Shown here: piece by piece, positions 37,347 through 47,608 of the stretch
How positions within the stretch are numbered: the stretch's first letter is position 1
How the letters are laid out: every line of letters starts with the position of its first letter
Source of the DNA: Druceiella hillmani
Lineage: Eukaryota; Arthropoda; Insecta; Lepidoptera; Hepialidae
NCBI GenBank assembly: GCA_039881145.1
Contig: JAYKKI010000153.1
Span: forward strand, 372,001 to 436,000
DNA: 64,000 bases
Direction of reading: 5' to 3'
The notes under the pieces: model-generated
What the model saw: the letters and a program-made list of their open reading frames with translations, nothing else
Database searches by the model: none
Told to the model about the DNA's origin: nothing
Position numbers and translations under genes: made by a program

Positions 37347-37719
37347 TGGCGGATCTTCAAGCGGAACACCGAAAATTGTGCGCTTCCTTCATTTCAACGA
37401 ACTTATTGAAGTACCCATCAGCCATCAGCAGAACCCACCGTCAGCAGCAGAATAGCAGCCATCAGCGGAATCGCAGCCGTCGTCAACTTTGCAGATGAAG
37501 ACCACAACACTGTGAGTGTGTTATTTTTTTTATTTATCAAAAAGCAATCCTTACTAATAATTTTAACTGGTACCACAAATATAGTCGTGCTGTCAATTGT
37601 TTGTATTTAGTTTGATCCAAAAATAAATCATTCCTAAACCATAAGTAGACACATAGATACAAATACATCCTTATAAACGAATACATTTGTATATGTAAAC
37701 AAATTAACAACAGACAAAT
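37347..37719 (+). other. Leader of the second Gypsy element
   Basis: Lies between the primer-binding-site-like TGGCGG and the gag ATG. It is locally CAG/CAGC-rich at about 37415-37475 (CATCAGCCATCAGCAG). No conserved frame. Confidence 0.5.
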
Positions 37720-38268
37720 ATGGAGGATATCGCACTTTATAATGCGGATCTTAAAATTGTGTCCCAGTTCGAGGGAAATCTTAATGAACTCTATCGATAA
37801 ATTAGAACTGACGAAGCCATCTTAAGGCAATATTACAACTCTAAGGAACCAACTTCTTTCCACAATACCATGATTCTAAATAGAATTATTGGGAAATTAA
37901 AAGGTAAAGCCAAAGAGATAATTAACATAAATGGCACTGAAACATGGGCCGAGATAAAATTAAACTTGATTAAAAATTTCGCTGATACACGCGACAATAT
38001 TGCACTGAATCGTGATCTCGTAAATACAAAACAAAAAGAAAATAAGTCTCCACAAGCATACTACGAAAGACGCTTAAGTCTACTAAATACAATTTTAAAC
38101 TATGTTGATATTCTAGAAGGACACGAAAATCTTCGTATTTGCAAAACACTATTATTAAATTTATTTTATATTATTATAAACAATTTATATAATCTCAGAA
38201 ATAGCGAAATAAAACTGTATTGTGGTAGTCTGAAAAGAGTAGAAGTTTTATTAATAACTGTTCACTAG
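37720..38268 (+). pseudogene. Gag of a 17.6/297-like Gypsy element, second copy, C-terminally truncated
   Basis: ATG 37720 starts MEDIALYNADLKIVSQFEGN. One in-frame TAA at 37798-37800 interrupts it, after which the frame is open to 38268 (about 182 codons in total). It shows ILNRIIGKLKGKAKEIINING, TWAEIKLNLIKNFADTRD, LNRDLVNTKQ, SPQAYYERRLSLLNTI and LEGHENLRICKTLLLN, the capsid-domain order of this Gag group. The match to the family ends near 38158; the remaining tail looks unrelated, so the C-terminal half and all of pol are missing. It is the better preserved of two gags sharing GKAxEIINING and TWAEIKL. Confidence 0.82.
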
Positions 38269-41200
38269 AATTTTACATTATTTTATAAACCTTATAATTA
38301 TAAATCTTACCTGAAAAGTGAAATAACATTTGAGCTATTATGTCATAAATACTTTTACTTATTTCATTTAATTTTTATATAACTCTTATCAAACGACTTA
38401 ATGAAACAAAAACTATCATTGACATGAAGAGAGTAGATGAACTATTCACAGAGTCGTACAAATATATAATGTCTAAAGTTTTTAATGACGATCAAAAACC
38501 TGTTATTTAAGGGGAATTCCTTAGCTTAAAGCTAATAACAAATTATATGGTTGGTCAATTTGTAGGTATTTTACATTACAAAATATAAAGTAACTTAATT
38601 TTTATAGACTACCCATGAGATATAACGAGCCTGTTTTCCATTGTTTTACATCCAGTAGCTTCCAAAATGTCTCTCACCTTTTCTACCTAGGGTATATTCA
38701 GCATACGGATGAATATATACCAGCTAAAATTATTAAAAAAAATATTTTTGAAGACCTTTTAACCAATCCTTTTAAACTTACCCAAATAGTATACGATAAT
38801 TCATGATATTAATTAAATAACTTACATTGCGTTAGAACTTACAAAAAAAAATTAAATGTTTCATTTGCTCTAAAAAAAACTGCATATAAAAATGTTTGAC
38901 TATTGAGTTTGTTCCGTTTAAAATGATTTATTGTTATGCCGAACTTTAAGTTTATATGTCCAACACTCTTAAAAAATGGCTGCCTTTACGTCAATGATCT
39001 TATTACGGTTTTTTGTTTCCTTTTCGGGCGTGAAACACAATAAACAATTTAATTTACTGATATGTATTTTAAATTTAAACATTTTCCAAAAAAAATTCTC
39101 TCAGATGTTAAATATATGACTACTGCCGCTATTAAGCATTCTTCTCCTTTGCCAGCTCTAGCCTCACGTATCCAATAAGACTGAGTGCAGAAATGTGGGG
39201 TAATTGTCTAAGATAGGAATTTAATCGGCGTGAAAATATAACTAAGTTGTCGTAGTCTATATTTTTGTTGATATCCAGTACCCACTATATTGTGGAATTT
39301 ATGGTAATCAGAAAAATTTTGTGGCCAAAAAAGACTCATTAAAATAATAACGACTTTAGTGAAAGTATTTTAAGTAAATTATTGAACTATATTTATTCAA
39401 ATTGCCTTTGTTAGTAGCTATAACATGATGTGTAAATATCATTTTTGCAAGTTTTTTGTTACGTAATTTATGTTTTAGAAAAAAAATGTAAAGAGAAATC
39501 AAAATTATACCGCAAGTAATAGTAAAAAATATTCCTACTAATCTACTAACACTACTATTTACCACAGAATAAAGTTAGAAATTTTAGGAACAATCCACTT
39601 TCAGACAGTGTGGCGGAATATTGTTGAATATATTATTAATTTTAAAGGAGTTTCTGCTCTGGTAATAATAACCATTTATTGGATTTACCTTTTCAGTATT
39701 ACATTATGTTTAAATACAACTTATTTATATCCATGGAATCTGGTAGCATCACTTTTATAATATGCGATGGAAATAAAGCGACTCTAACCTGCAGTCAAGA
39801 ATTAATGCTTCCACTTCCGTACATATTATCAATACTTATAAATAAAGGTTTACGGTGCTTTACTGTCGAACTTTTGTAGTGATATTTTGTTAATTGTATA
39901 ACTGTAATTATAGAGATGTGTTATTGTTCAAGCCTACCTATAACATTAGAGACACATTAATTTAACTATGAAACAAAAAAGATATTAGCAATGAATTCAG
40001 AAAGAAAACATATTTTTTCTTTTTGTTAAAATGGTAACGGGGAAGCTAGGTCCTCAAAATAAATATTAAAAGTATACTTTTTTCCATTACAATTTTACAA
40101 TTGTTAAACCATAACAAAATGCGTGTGAGAAGAAAATTACAAATAATTATTTTTCTTTGCCGATTTTCACTAGATAAACTGAAAGGCATTCGATGGTTGT
40201 AAAAAATATTTTTAACTATAGTAACAGCGGATTGTTCATCCATATGAAGAAACTGCAAAATTATAAAAAAAGATATGAAGAAGTCACTGAACAACCACAT
40301 ATTCACCTGCTTTTTTTGAAATGAAGGCAAACAGGCAAGATTGCCATGTATAGGTAAAGGTTTCAGATTGAATTGAGTATTAGAATTTGTTCATTCTCAT
40401 GCATGCGTTTATATTGTTAGGAATTTACTCGGAAAACGAATCTTCCCACATTTCTTGATGAATTTTCCAAAAGGCGTTTTATTCTTATTTAAATCCAAGT
40501 TGGAATGTTTAAATATATTCAAAAATATACCAACTTTAGAAAAAATTAATGAATGATGAAACAAACATTGAGAACTAAAGTGATAGTTAGTATTGGTAAA
40601 TATTACTTTAATTAAAACTGCGTATTGTCATAAAAAATTGCAAATATATCGATGTTAAATATATTTTCTTAAAGAAACTAAAACTATTTACTCTAGTAAG
40701 GAACTTTGTATAACTGAGTATTTAAAAATATAAATTATATTATTGTTAAAGAAAAGTTCACTTATTTCTATAGTGTAATGCAAAACTACGTAGCCATAAT
40801 GTAACATGTTTTTCATTGTTTGAAATAATTTATATAATTATAATTTTAATGAATCTGTTGGATTTTGTAAAATTTGTAAACCTGGAAGTTATTAGTAGTG
40901 TCAGAATAAATTAAAATTTGTTGCCTTGCAATGTCAATATTATATTCAGGTATTCTATTTCAACTTGCGGCTATCGACACAATTACTGATCTTTATAATT
41001 ATCTCGTACTTTTTACCTATTTCTAAGAAATCCCCGATAAAAATCAAGGAAAACTTGTTTGAGCCGTTGCTATTGCAAACGAGCCTTTACCATTGTATCA
41101 CCACAGAAAATGTACGAATACAAGTAATGGACTTTTGTTTTATCGGAAGATAGCAGTGATTAATTTTAAAGTATGGAATAAATATTTATCTAATTAATAT

Positions 41201-41625
41201 AGTTGAAAGCCTGATGGTGTTACTTTTGGGATGTATTCTTACAGAAGTGACAATATTCAAATATAGGTCTAGACTGAATACTCTATCTTCGATTCAATAA
41301 AAAATATTTGAAGGAAAAATGGATCACGGGAGGAATATTTTTGGAAACTGCGCTTTGTATAAACTTAATGGTAAATACGACTCGTCGGGAAGTCCGAGTA
41401 GCAATCTTCGTGTCCGAAATTGCTTCTTTGCGTAATGGGTCAACGGGGTCTTTGGCGCCGACTTGATTGTTTAAGTCAGCGTCAATAAGAGTCACTGTTG
41501 ATTCGCGCGTCAGCCTCTTCTGCCAGTCCAGAAATCCATACTGGAACAATTTTTAGATAGGAGCGTGTTTTCTTATATTATTATATTATTTTTTTTGAAG
41601 TTTTCTTATTAATTATCTTTTCTCA
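38269..41625. other. AT-rich region without recognisable genes
   Basis: Nothing recognisable. The frames at 38615-38806 and 39679-39879 have no motif I can assign. On minus, 41283-41549 is open and less AT-rich, and might be a further decayed piece of the BEL-like element next to it, but I cannot show this. Confidence 0.4.
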
Positions 41626-42275
41626 TATATTATTTATAGCGTTTGCTTCTACCGGTGCACGTTTCAACTGCGCGACAATAGCGCGATCTAAATTCTGTGG
41701 ACATGGTTTGATTAGTATCGGCACCGTATTCCGCTGGACGTAGTCGATCCTGTTCTGCTCCGGCCGTTGAGTTTCTGTCCGTAGATGCCGAGGTGCAGAC
41801 GATTCATTTGCTGCCGGGTTTACTGTTAGTGCCGGTTGCTGTTGATGTGACTCGTTCGTGATATCCAGTGAGTCCGATTATCGCTTAGCTACGTATCGAC
41901 TCGGTGCACTGTATTCCTTTCTGTTACTAACGAGTCGTCTTCATCTTCATCGGCTAGTACGGTCTTTATTACGGCGAGACAATTTTCGACGTTCAATTTA
42001 CAGGCGTATGAGCTTTTCCCTTGCAAGGAAAAACTGCAAGCTTTATGTGACTTCGCAACCTTACTCCTGCTGTGTTTTGGTGATACTTTGTCTCGGCCGA
42101 TATTTTCTGTAGCAGGTGGCCAAACGATCTTCGCAAGCGACATGGAACTGGTGATGACGTCTGTGCCTGCTTCTGATGAGTTCGGTATAAGTGTAGTCCA
42201 ATTGATAATCGATATCAATGATGGGTTCGTCTCCTCGGTTGCAGTTCTATTACTAGTAGATCTGGTGACGACCAT
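41626..42275 (-). pseudogene. Gag-like frame of a BEL/Pao-like LTR retrotransposon, frameshifted
   Basis: On minus, ATG 42275 starts MVVTRSTSNRT, a start of the MVVTRS type common in LTR-element Gags. The frame is open to TAG at 41889, including a basic segment (RDKVSPKHSRSKVAKSHK) and an acidic one (LADEDEDDS). After a frameshift near 41890 another open stretch runs to about 41626 (PEQNRIDYVQR, LDRAIVAQLKRAPVEAN). It lies directly downstream of a good LTR and leader on the same strand. No protease or RT follows, so the element is truncated. BEL/Pao is inferred from the leader rather than from pol; a Gypsy origin is possible. Confidence 0.5.
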
Positions 42276-42448
42276 TATGCTATTTCCTCTAAATGCAGCT
42301 CGAAGGACCACGATGTGCGGGTAGCTGAATTGGTAATCGACATAGACGATGGCGTCGTTTCCTCTCTTACAGCTCTATCACTAGTAGATCTCGTGATGAC
42401 AATGATTTTGTTTCCTTTACATTTGGCTCGAAGGAACACGATGTGCGG
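42191..42448. repeat. 128-bp tandem duplication spanning the start of the gag-like frame
   Basis: Units 42191-42320 and 42321-42448 share CTAGTAGATCT (42253 and 42381) and GATGTGCGG (42312 and 42440), offset exactly 128 bp, at roughly 75-80% identity by eye. The downstream (42.3-kb, minus) unit has the ATG; the other has ATT. 128 is not a multiple of three. Confidence 0.88.
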
Positions 42449-42543
42449 GATGATAGGCAGTAGTCAGATCCCCGCACTTCACTGTCACTGGATTAGAGGA
42501 TTCGACGTACATCAGATCTACGTCACTGTTGAATTCTATTCGT
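42449..42543 (-). other. Leader / primer-binding region of the BEL-like element
   Basis: Reading from the LTR end on minus, ACGAATAGAATTCAAC leads into CAGTGACGTAGATCTG, resembling the CAGTGACGTGGATCTG-type leader seen after BEL/Pao LTRs. This is recognition from memory and needs a database check. Confidence 0.4.
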
Positions 42544-42804
42544 TGTTGCAAGAACATTTCTTTATTTATTTACCAAATACAAAATTTACTATTACTTGCA
42601 ATAAACTAGAAGTACGAACTATGATTGTTCGATGACTATGCGACGACTGTACCGATGGCTATTCGGTGACGATGATTTCACAGTGTCGTGACTTTTATTA
42701 TATGCCGCTAAGTAATCCCTTTGTGCGGCCGCCGGTTGTCACGCCGGGGTTAATGGCCCATGGCTGCCCGATCGTCGCATTGGTTAGTGTGTACATCCGG
42801 AACA
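42544..42804 (-). mobile_element. LTR of the BEL/Pao-like element
   Basis: On minus it begins TGTTCCGGATGTACACAC and ends TTCTTGCAACA (TGTT...AACA, 261 bp). It has a TATA-like GGCATATAATAAAAG in the middle and AATAAATAAAG close to the 3' end as poly(A) signal. It is markedly GC-richer than the flanks. The gag-like frame follows on the same strand after a leader of about 270 bp. Confidence 0.65.
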
Positions 42805-43228
42805 CTTTTAATTTACAACACGGTAATGGTAATTTGGAAATACAAACGGACTATGTCATACTTGGTGACCAGAGCAGATTTTATGACTATGAAATTATGA
42901 ATATCGCACTTGTTGAATAGAGCAGATTTTATGACTATGAAATTATTAATTTATAAATTGATTATTTATCTAATAAAACTGAAATATCTGCAAAAGTTGC
43001 GTTATCTGTATATAAAGTAAATTTGAAATGATTTCTCGTAACTTTCCCTGAATAAAGTCAGAGACTCCCCATTGTAACTACCAATATGGTAAGTCAATAA
43101 TTCGTACAAACTTAACTTCATTATTTCTTCAAAATTACTGATGAAAACAGCTATCAGGAACAGAAAGCAGCGAAAAATCTCAAAAATATATGCACATAGA
43201 AAAAATCTATTTCATAAAATGAAAAAGC

Positions 43229-43235
43229 TATATAT

Positions 43236-43283
<48 letters not shown>
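43229..43283. repeat. (TA)n microsatellite
   Basis: TA tract with two early CA interruptions. Confidence 0.97.
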
Positions 43284-43289
<6 letters not shown>

Positions 43290-44508
43290 CAAAGCAAGGT
43301 CAAAGAGTAAATACGCATCATCAAGGCTGATGTCCTGTTAATATTTTTTTTTAACATTTTTGGTTTGTTTGACATTAGAAATACGATTATCCTAATATTT
43401 ATTTAAAAAAGTATGCAATATGCTATTCTTATTATTTCTATGAAATATTTATTTAATATTTAATTAATGTACAGAATAGACTGTGCGTCGGATATATTTT
43501 GACGGAGGCCGTGTTTGGGGCTGAAGCTACCGGGCGGTCTGCACTGGCAAGTCATGATGTTGCTGTTGTTCCTTCTCATGGCGATTGGAAAAAAATGTAG
43601 CGTTGAGTTCCTGCTCCTTTTTTATCCTGTTGAATGTCATGGTCATCTCGAAGATGGGGTAAAAGTTTTCCGGTGTTCAAATTTGCGCAGTAACTTTTAA
43701 CGTATGTTTTTCGTATGGAATGCTCAGATATATGGAAAGGATAAAAAAGTTTTACAAGTGATAATCCATAAAGAATTGTTCTTTAATCAATTATAAGTCA
43801 TCTAATTAAAGGACCTGGGAACGGATGGAAACGATGGCTTACTTCTTACTCTCGAAATATTTTAGTGCCTACTCTTTGAACATTTGCGTTGGAAGTTTTG
43901 TTTTTCTCTGTCAAAACCTACGATATATTTTATTTAAAAAAATGAATAAATTTTTGTAAATATATTCCAATTATGCTGATTTTATGACTTAAAAAGAGAA
44001 CATCGATATATTAAATCAGAACTTTAATACTCTTAGCCATAGAATAATCAATTTTATTAAATGTACTTAGTATGTATATGCCGTGTCTGTTGAGATTGTT
44101 AAATGTAAAAACACACGATCTATAAAGGTCTGCACTTTAACACAGACAAAAACTGATCAAAGCACTTACGAAATACGCAACGAATTCACATTCACATGTA
44201 CGCGACGGCGGTGGCGTGCAGAAATCTAGTGTAGAAGCGGTAGGGTGTATTTAGTTTTTTTTTTCATTGAGGAATAAATATAATCCATATGCGTTTTCCC
44301 TTTGCCAGATAACAGTTTCACATAAATGTTTCTTTTTGTTTAATAAAACCTGCCTCCAAGCAATACGTAACTCCTAGCTTTACAGATAATAAGAAAATCA
44401 TGCTCGATTTACTGCTTACCAAATTAATGGGTTTCTCAACTTATTTACGCGTTAATATATCCATGTAAAGTGTCAATTTTGGTCATAATAATTTTTTTTC
44501 AACTTGAT

Positions 44509-44561
44509 TTTTTGTGGTATTTTTTGTATTTATTTCAATAAATACAAAAACATCACAAAAA
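44509..44561. repeat. Hairpin: arms of about 25 bp, few mismatches, 2-nt loop
   Basis: Arms TTTTTGTGGTATTTTTTG... and ...CATCACAAAAA are complementary except for about three positions around the GGTA/CAT block and one length difference; the loop is TC. Confidence 0.88.
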
Positions 44562-46612
44562 TAAAATAAAAGAAATAATAAGAAACTTCTAGTTACATTC
44601 AATTCCCATGACAGATGACGTATAGCTTTCCAACAACTTAATCTTCTAAAATAATTAAATTTTTACGGGCATTCCCAATTCATTATCATATTGATTTGTT
44701 AAGTTTAATCTCAAATTTACGATGTCTAGATACAGGTTTTTTTCTGACACTTTTTCCTAAACTTTCATTCAGTGAAATTAAACCATAGTTCGCTCAAATG
44801 TAATAGCGTACTGGATAGAATTTAGGCTTAAGACGTATTGTGACCGAGAATTTCAATCTTCTTGTTTAAAGGGAAAGCCGAATGTAGTTTCTATACCACT
44901 CGATATCAATTTAAATAGAAGGAACATTCCGCATGTATTCTATTTTTAGAACATTGCACTCTTCTCACTTCTCATAAAGTCTGTATTCCACGCAGAACCA
45001 CAACAGTTTTATAATACTATAAAGGTTTACAACAATATAAAGCTCTTTCCCGCCGTTCCAGAACTACTTCTATTATTTTCAATAAAATATGTTCATACAA
45101 TTATATTTTTAACCCGTCTGATGTAACTACTTAAATTATTTTTTCTCACTGATTGATCTATCATCCGACTTCTTGTTAGGGAACAAGTCTGAGTCTTGCT
45201 TTATAACATAATACATTTTTATAACTATTCGTACTTGTTTTTAGGCATAGACAATACTTATTAGTATCTTTCCGCATACTGGTATCTTATAGCTTTAAAT
45301 TGTAAGATGAAATTTCATCACTTATCTCGTTACACCGTCCAAATTCTAAGAGTTTACAACTTTTTCTAAATTTTATCCCAAAACTCCACAGCTCATGAAA
45401 CATCATATTTTTGTACCTTTTTATTAATTTCAATTGCTTTCTTTTGAAATTGCATTTGCTAACTAACCAAAAATCCGCCTTGCTATATTCTTTCTGTGTA
45501 TAAATGTGTAGACTGCACTTATTTTCTATTCATTTATATTTATTATACATATATTTCTATACATATCCTAAAAACATTTTTTCTATTTATTTTTATTTTC
45601 TATATCCTCGAGTTATTTCTCTGCTTTGTTCAATTAATGCATCTTAACGTGTCACAATTTTTCACAAATTAGTTATTTATTATATATGCATTTCACGACA
45701 GTAAACGACATGATTTCATTAGCATATGCTTATTAATATTTAGAACCAAAAATTGAAATGAGTTTTTGGAAATTTGGTGACATTAATTTTTTTGATGTGA
45801 TATTATAAAGACCGGAATTCTACGGGATAGGTTTTTGCACCTTCTTATGCATTCAATTCATCCTCACGCTAATGAAAATACGAATATAAATCTCCTAGAA
45901 TGTACATTTGTTATCATTACAAATATTTTTAATAACAAATAAGTTCTATTCTAGGATGAAAATATTATACGTATATATCCTAATATAAGATGTAAGTAAG
46001 CAAAACTTTATATAGACGAATTAAATATCTGAGGCGGGAAATCAAGAAAACAAAGAAATATACGAACTAAACTTTGAATTTCCGAAATAGGCACCGCTGC
46101 TGTTAATATCACTGCATAAGGAAAAGAGAAAGTGCAATGGCGGAGTTGTGGTTTATATATCCTCTACCATAGACTATACAGGAAGAGGCGACATTACATT
46201 AGATAAAAATATTCAACACTTCCCCTTATTAGATAGAATTAGATCCTTCCTGAGAGAGGAAAAATTGATATACTGGTTACACTGTGAATCTTATTCTAAG
46301 TATACCTATATCCATTTAGAATATTCTGTAACTATACTATCTAAATTAATATAATTTTATTTTCTTAAATTGCACAATATTTCCGATACAGAGTATTTTC
46401 GGGACTAAAGGTGGAAATACCTCCTCGAAACTATCTTAGGAATATTCATTTGTTGTCCAATCATTCAACCTTATATGATCACCATTTTAGTTACTTTAAG
46501 TCTCAGTACGATCTACTTCCTACTACCAACATAAATATTATGCAAATTAGGTCAAAATAAGAAATATACATATAATGGTTGGATTTTATTAAACAAACTG
46601 CATAGTTTAACA

Positions 46613-46869
46613 TGATGTGTTCTTATCAGTATGACGCTTGAGTCCGAAACCGTCACTGCACCACCGGACTTAATCGCCAGCGCCGCTAAACCGAGTCCTG
46701 CATCACCCCACGAGAATATCTGCCTGCGAAGCGACCTATCACTCCATAACAAAAACAGACGACTTCCGAGCCACCGGGGACACGCTGAGGCCAGTCTCGC
46801 ATCCTCGTGTACCTTCAGCGAGATTGTCCACCGTCCCGCGTCTCATACTCCCATAGTAAAAGTATCAAC
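46613..46869 (+). mobile_element. Candidate LTR of unknown family
   Basis: A sharply GC-richer block bounded by ACA|TGATGTGTTC on the left and AGTATCAACA on the right, immediately followed by TGGTGTCGCGGAAC, which looks like a tRNA-complementary primer-binding site (starts TGG). No second LTR or coding region was recognised. Frames on both strands are open by virtue of composition only. Confidence 0.33.
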
Positions 46870-46886
46870 ATGGTGTCGCGGAACGT
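46870..46886 (+). promoter_or_regulatory. Possible primer-binding site
   Basis: TGGTGTCGCGGAACGTA directly after ...CAACA. A tRNA 3'-end match was not tested. Confidence 0.3.
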
Positions 46887-47351
46887 ATACACACTTGCAC
46901 AGGTGAACACGAATGATTTCTGCGATACCAAAACACTTATATTCAATCATCTTACAGTTGAACAATTCATAGTTCGACATGTAAAAATTCATGTGGCGCC
47001 ATCTTATATCGCAAGCAATAATTACGTAATACGAAGCAAAATAAAACGATGTAACAACCATAAGAGAAACGTCATTACGCTATAAACAAATATAAAAATT
47101 ATAGATATTAAACGTAAGTCATAATTATTTAATACCTCTTCATGAGGATAGGTGAAAAAATATAACTCACACGGCTGAAGTTTTTGTGTTTCTTATCATA
47201 AAACTTAAAAAATAGGCAAAATGCATTTTATAACGCAAATAAAGCATAATAGCATAATTGTCCATATCTTTCGAAATTGTAGATATTTTTTTAAATGTTG
47301 AATATATTTGGCCTTAATTTTGAAAAAAATCATCATAATTTAATTTTTCAT
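46887..47351. other. Spacer between the candidate LTR and the PLE
   Basis: No recognisable gag or other coding region follows the candidate primer-binding site. Confidence 0.4.
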
Positions 47352-47406
47352 AATTAAATGAAACTACGTGATGTAGTATTATTTCTTCTTTATTTAAACT
47401 CTTTAC

Positions 47407-47445
47407 CGCGACCTAGGTTTCGTTGTATGATAGCAGCTTCAGGTG
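47407..47445 (-). ncRNA. Decayed hammerhead ribozyme, PLE copy 2
   Basis: Same layout as 848-888, but the first core segment reads CTGAAGC (last invariant A changed to C), helix II no longer pairs (CTAT against ACAAC), and helix I has a CCAC/GCGG mismatch. GAAAC-CTAG-GTC is kept. Expected to be inactive. Confidence 0.6.
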
Positions 47446-47523
47446 GGCAATTTATAAAGAACGACTCTTAGAAATTTCCAACAGCATTTAAATGTTATAC
47501 AAAACAATAGTGGAAGCGAGGTT

Positions 47524-47608
47524 TGCACGAATATTCCGACCGTTCACGGATTTTCCCACCGTTTACGGATTTTCCCACCGTTTGCACGAATTTTCCCACC
47601 GTTTACGT
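47524..47608. repeat. Tandem repeat of 19-21 bp, about 4 copies, in the PLE terminal repeat
   Basis: Units of the form CCGTTTACGGATTTTCCCA, with one 21-bp unit (CCGTTTGCACGAATTTTCCCA). The array is absent from the corresponding position of copy 1. Confidence 0.85.

Larger units (their letters stand above)
42805..46612. other. AT-rich region with a small GC-richer island
   Basis: A 25-bp direct repeat (AGCAGATTTTATGACTATG...) lies at about 42873 and 42921. A GC-richer block at 43490-43660 holds open stretches in several frames; one on plus (43515-43700) has a very hydrophobic stretch (MMLLLFLLMAI), but no family was recognised. A hairpin lies at 44509-44561. The rest is featureless. Confidence 0.4.

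Noticed and set aside
41858..42635. Plus-strand frames over the BEL-like gag and LTR
   Set aside because: The minus strand has the LTR, leader and ATG in consistent order; plus frames are shadows.
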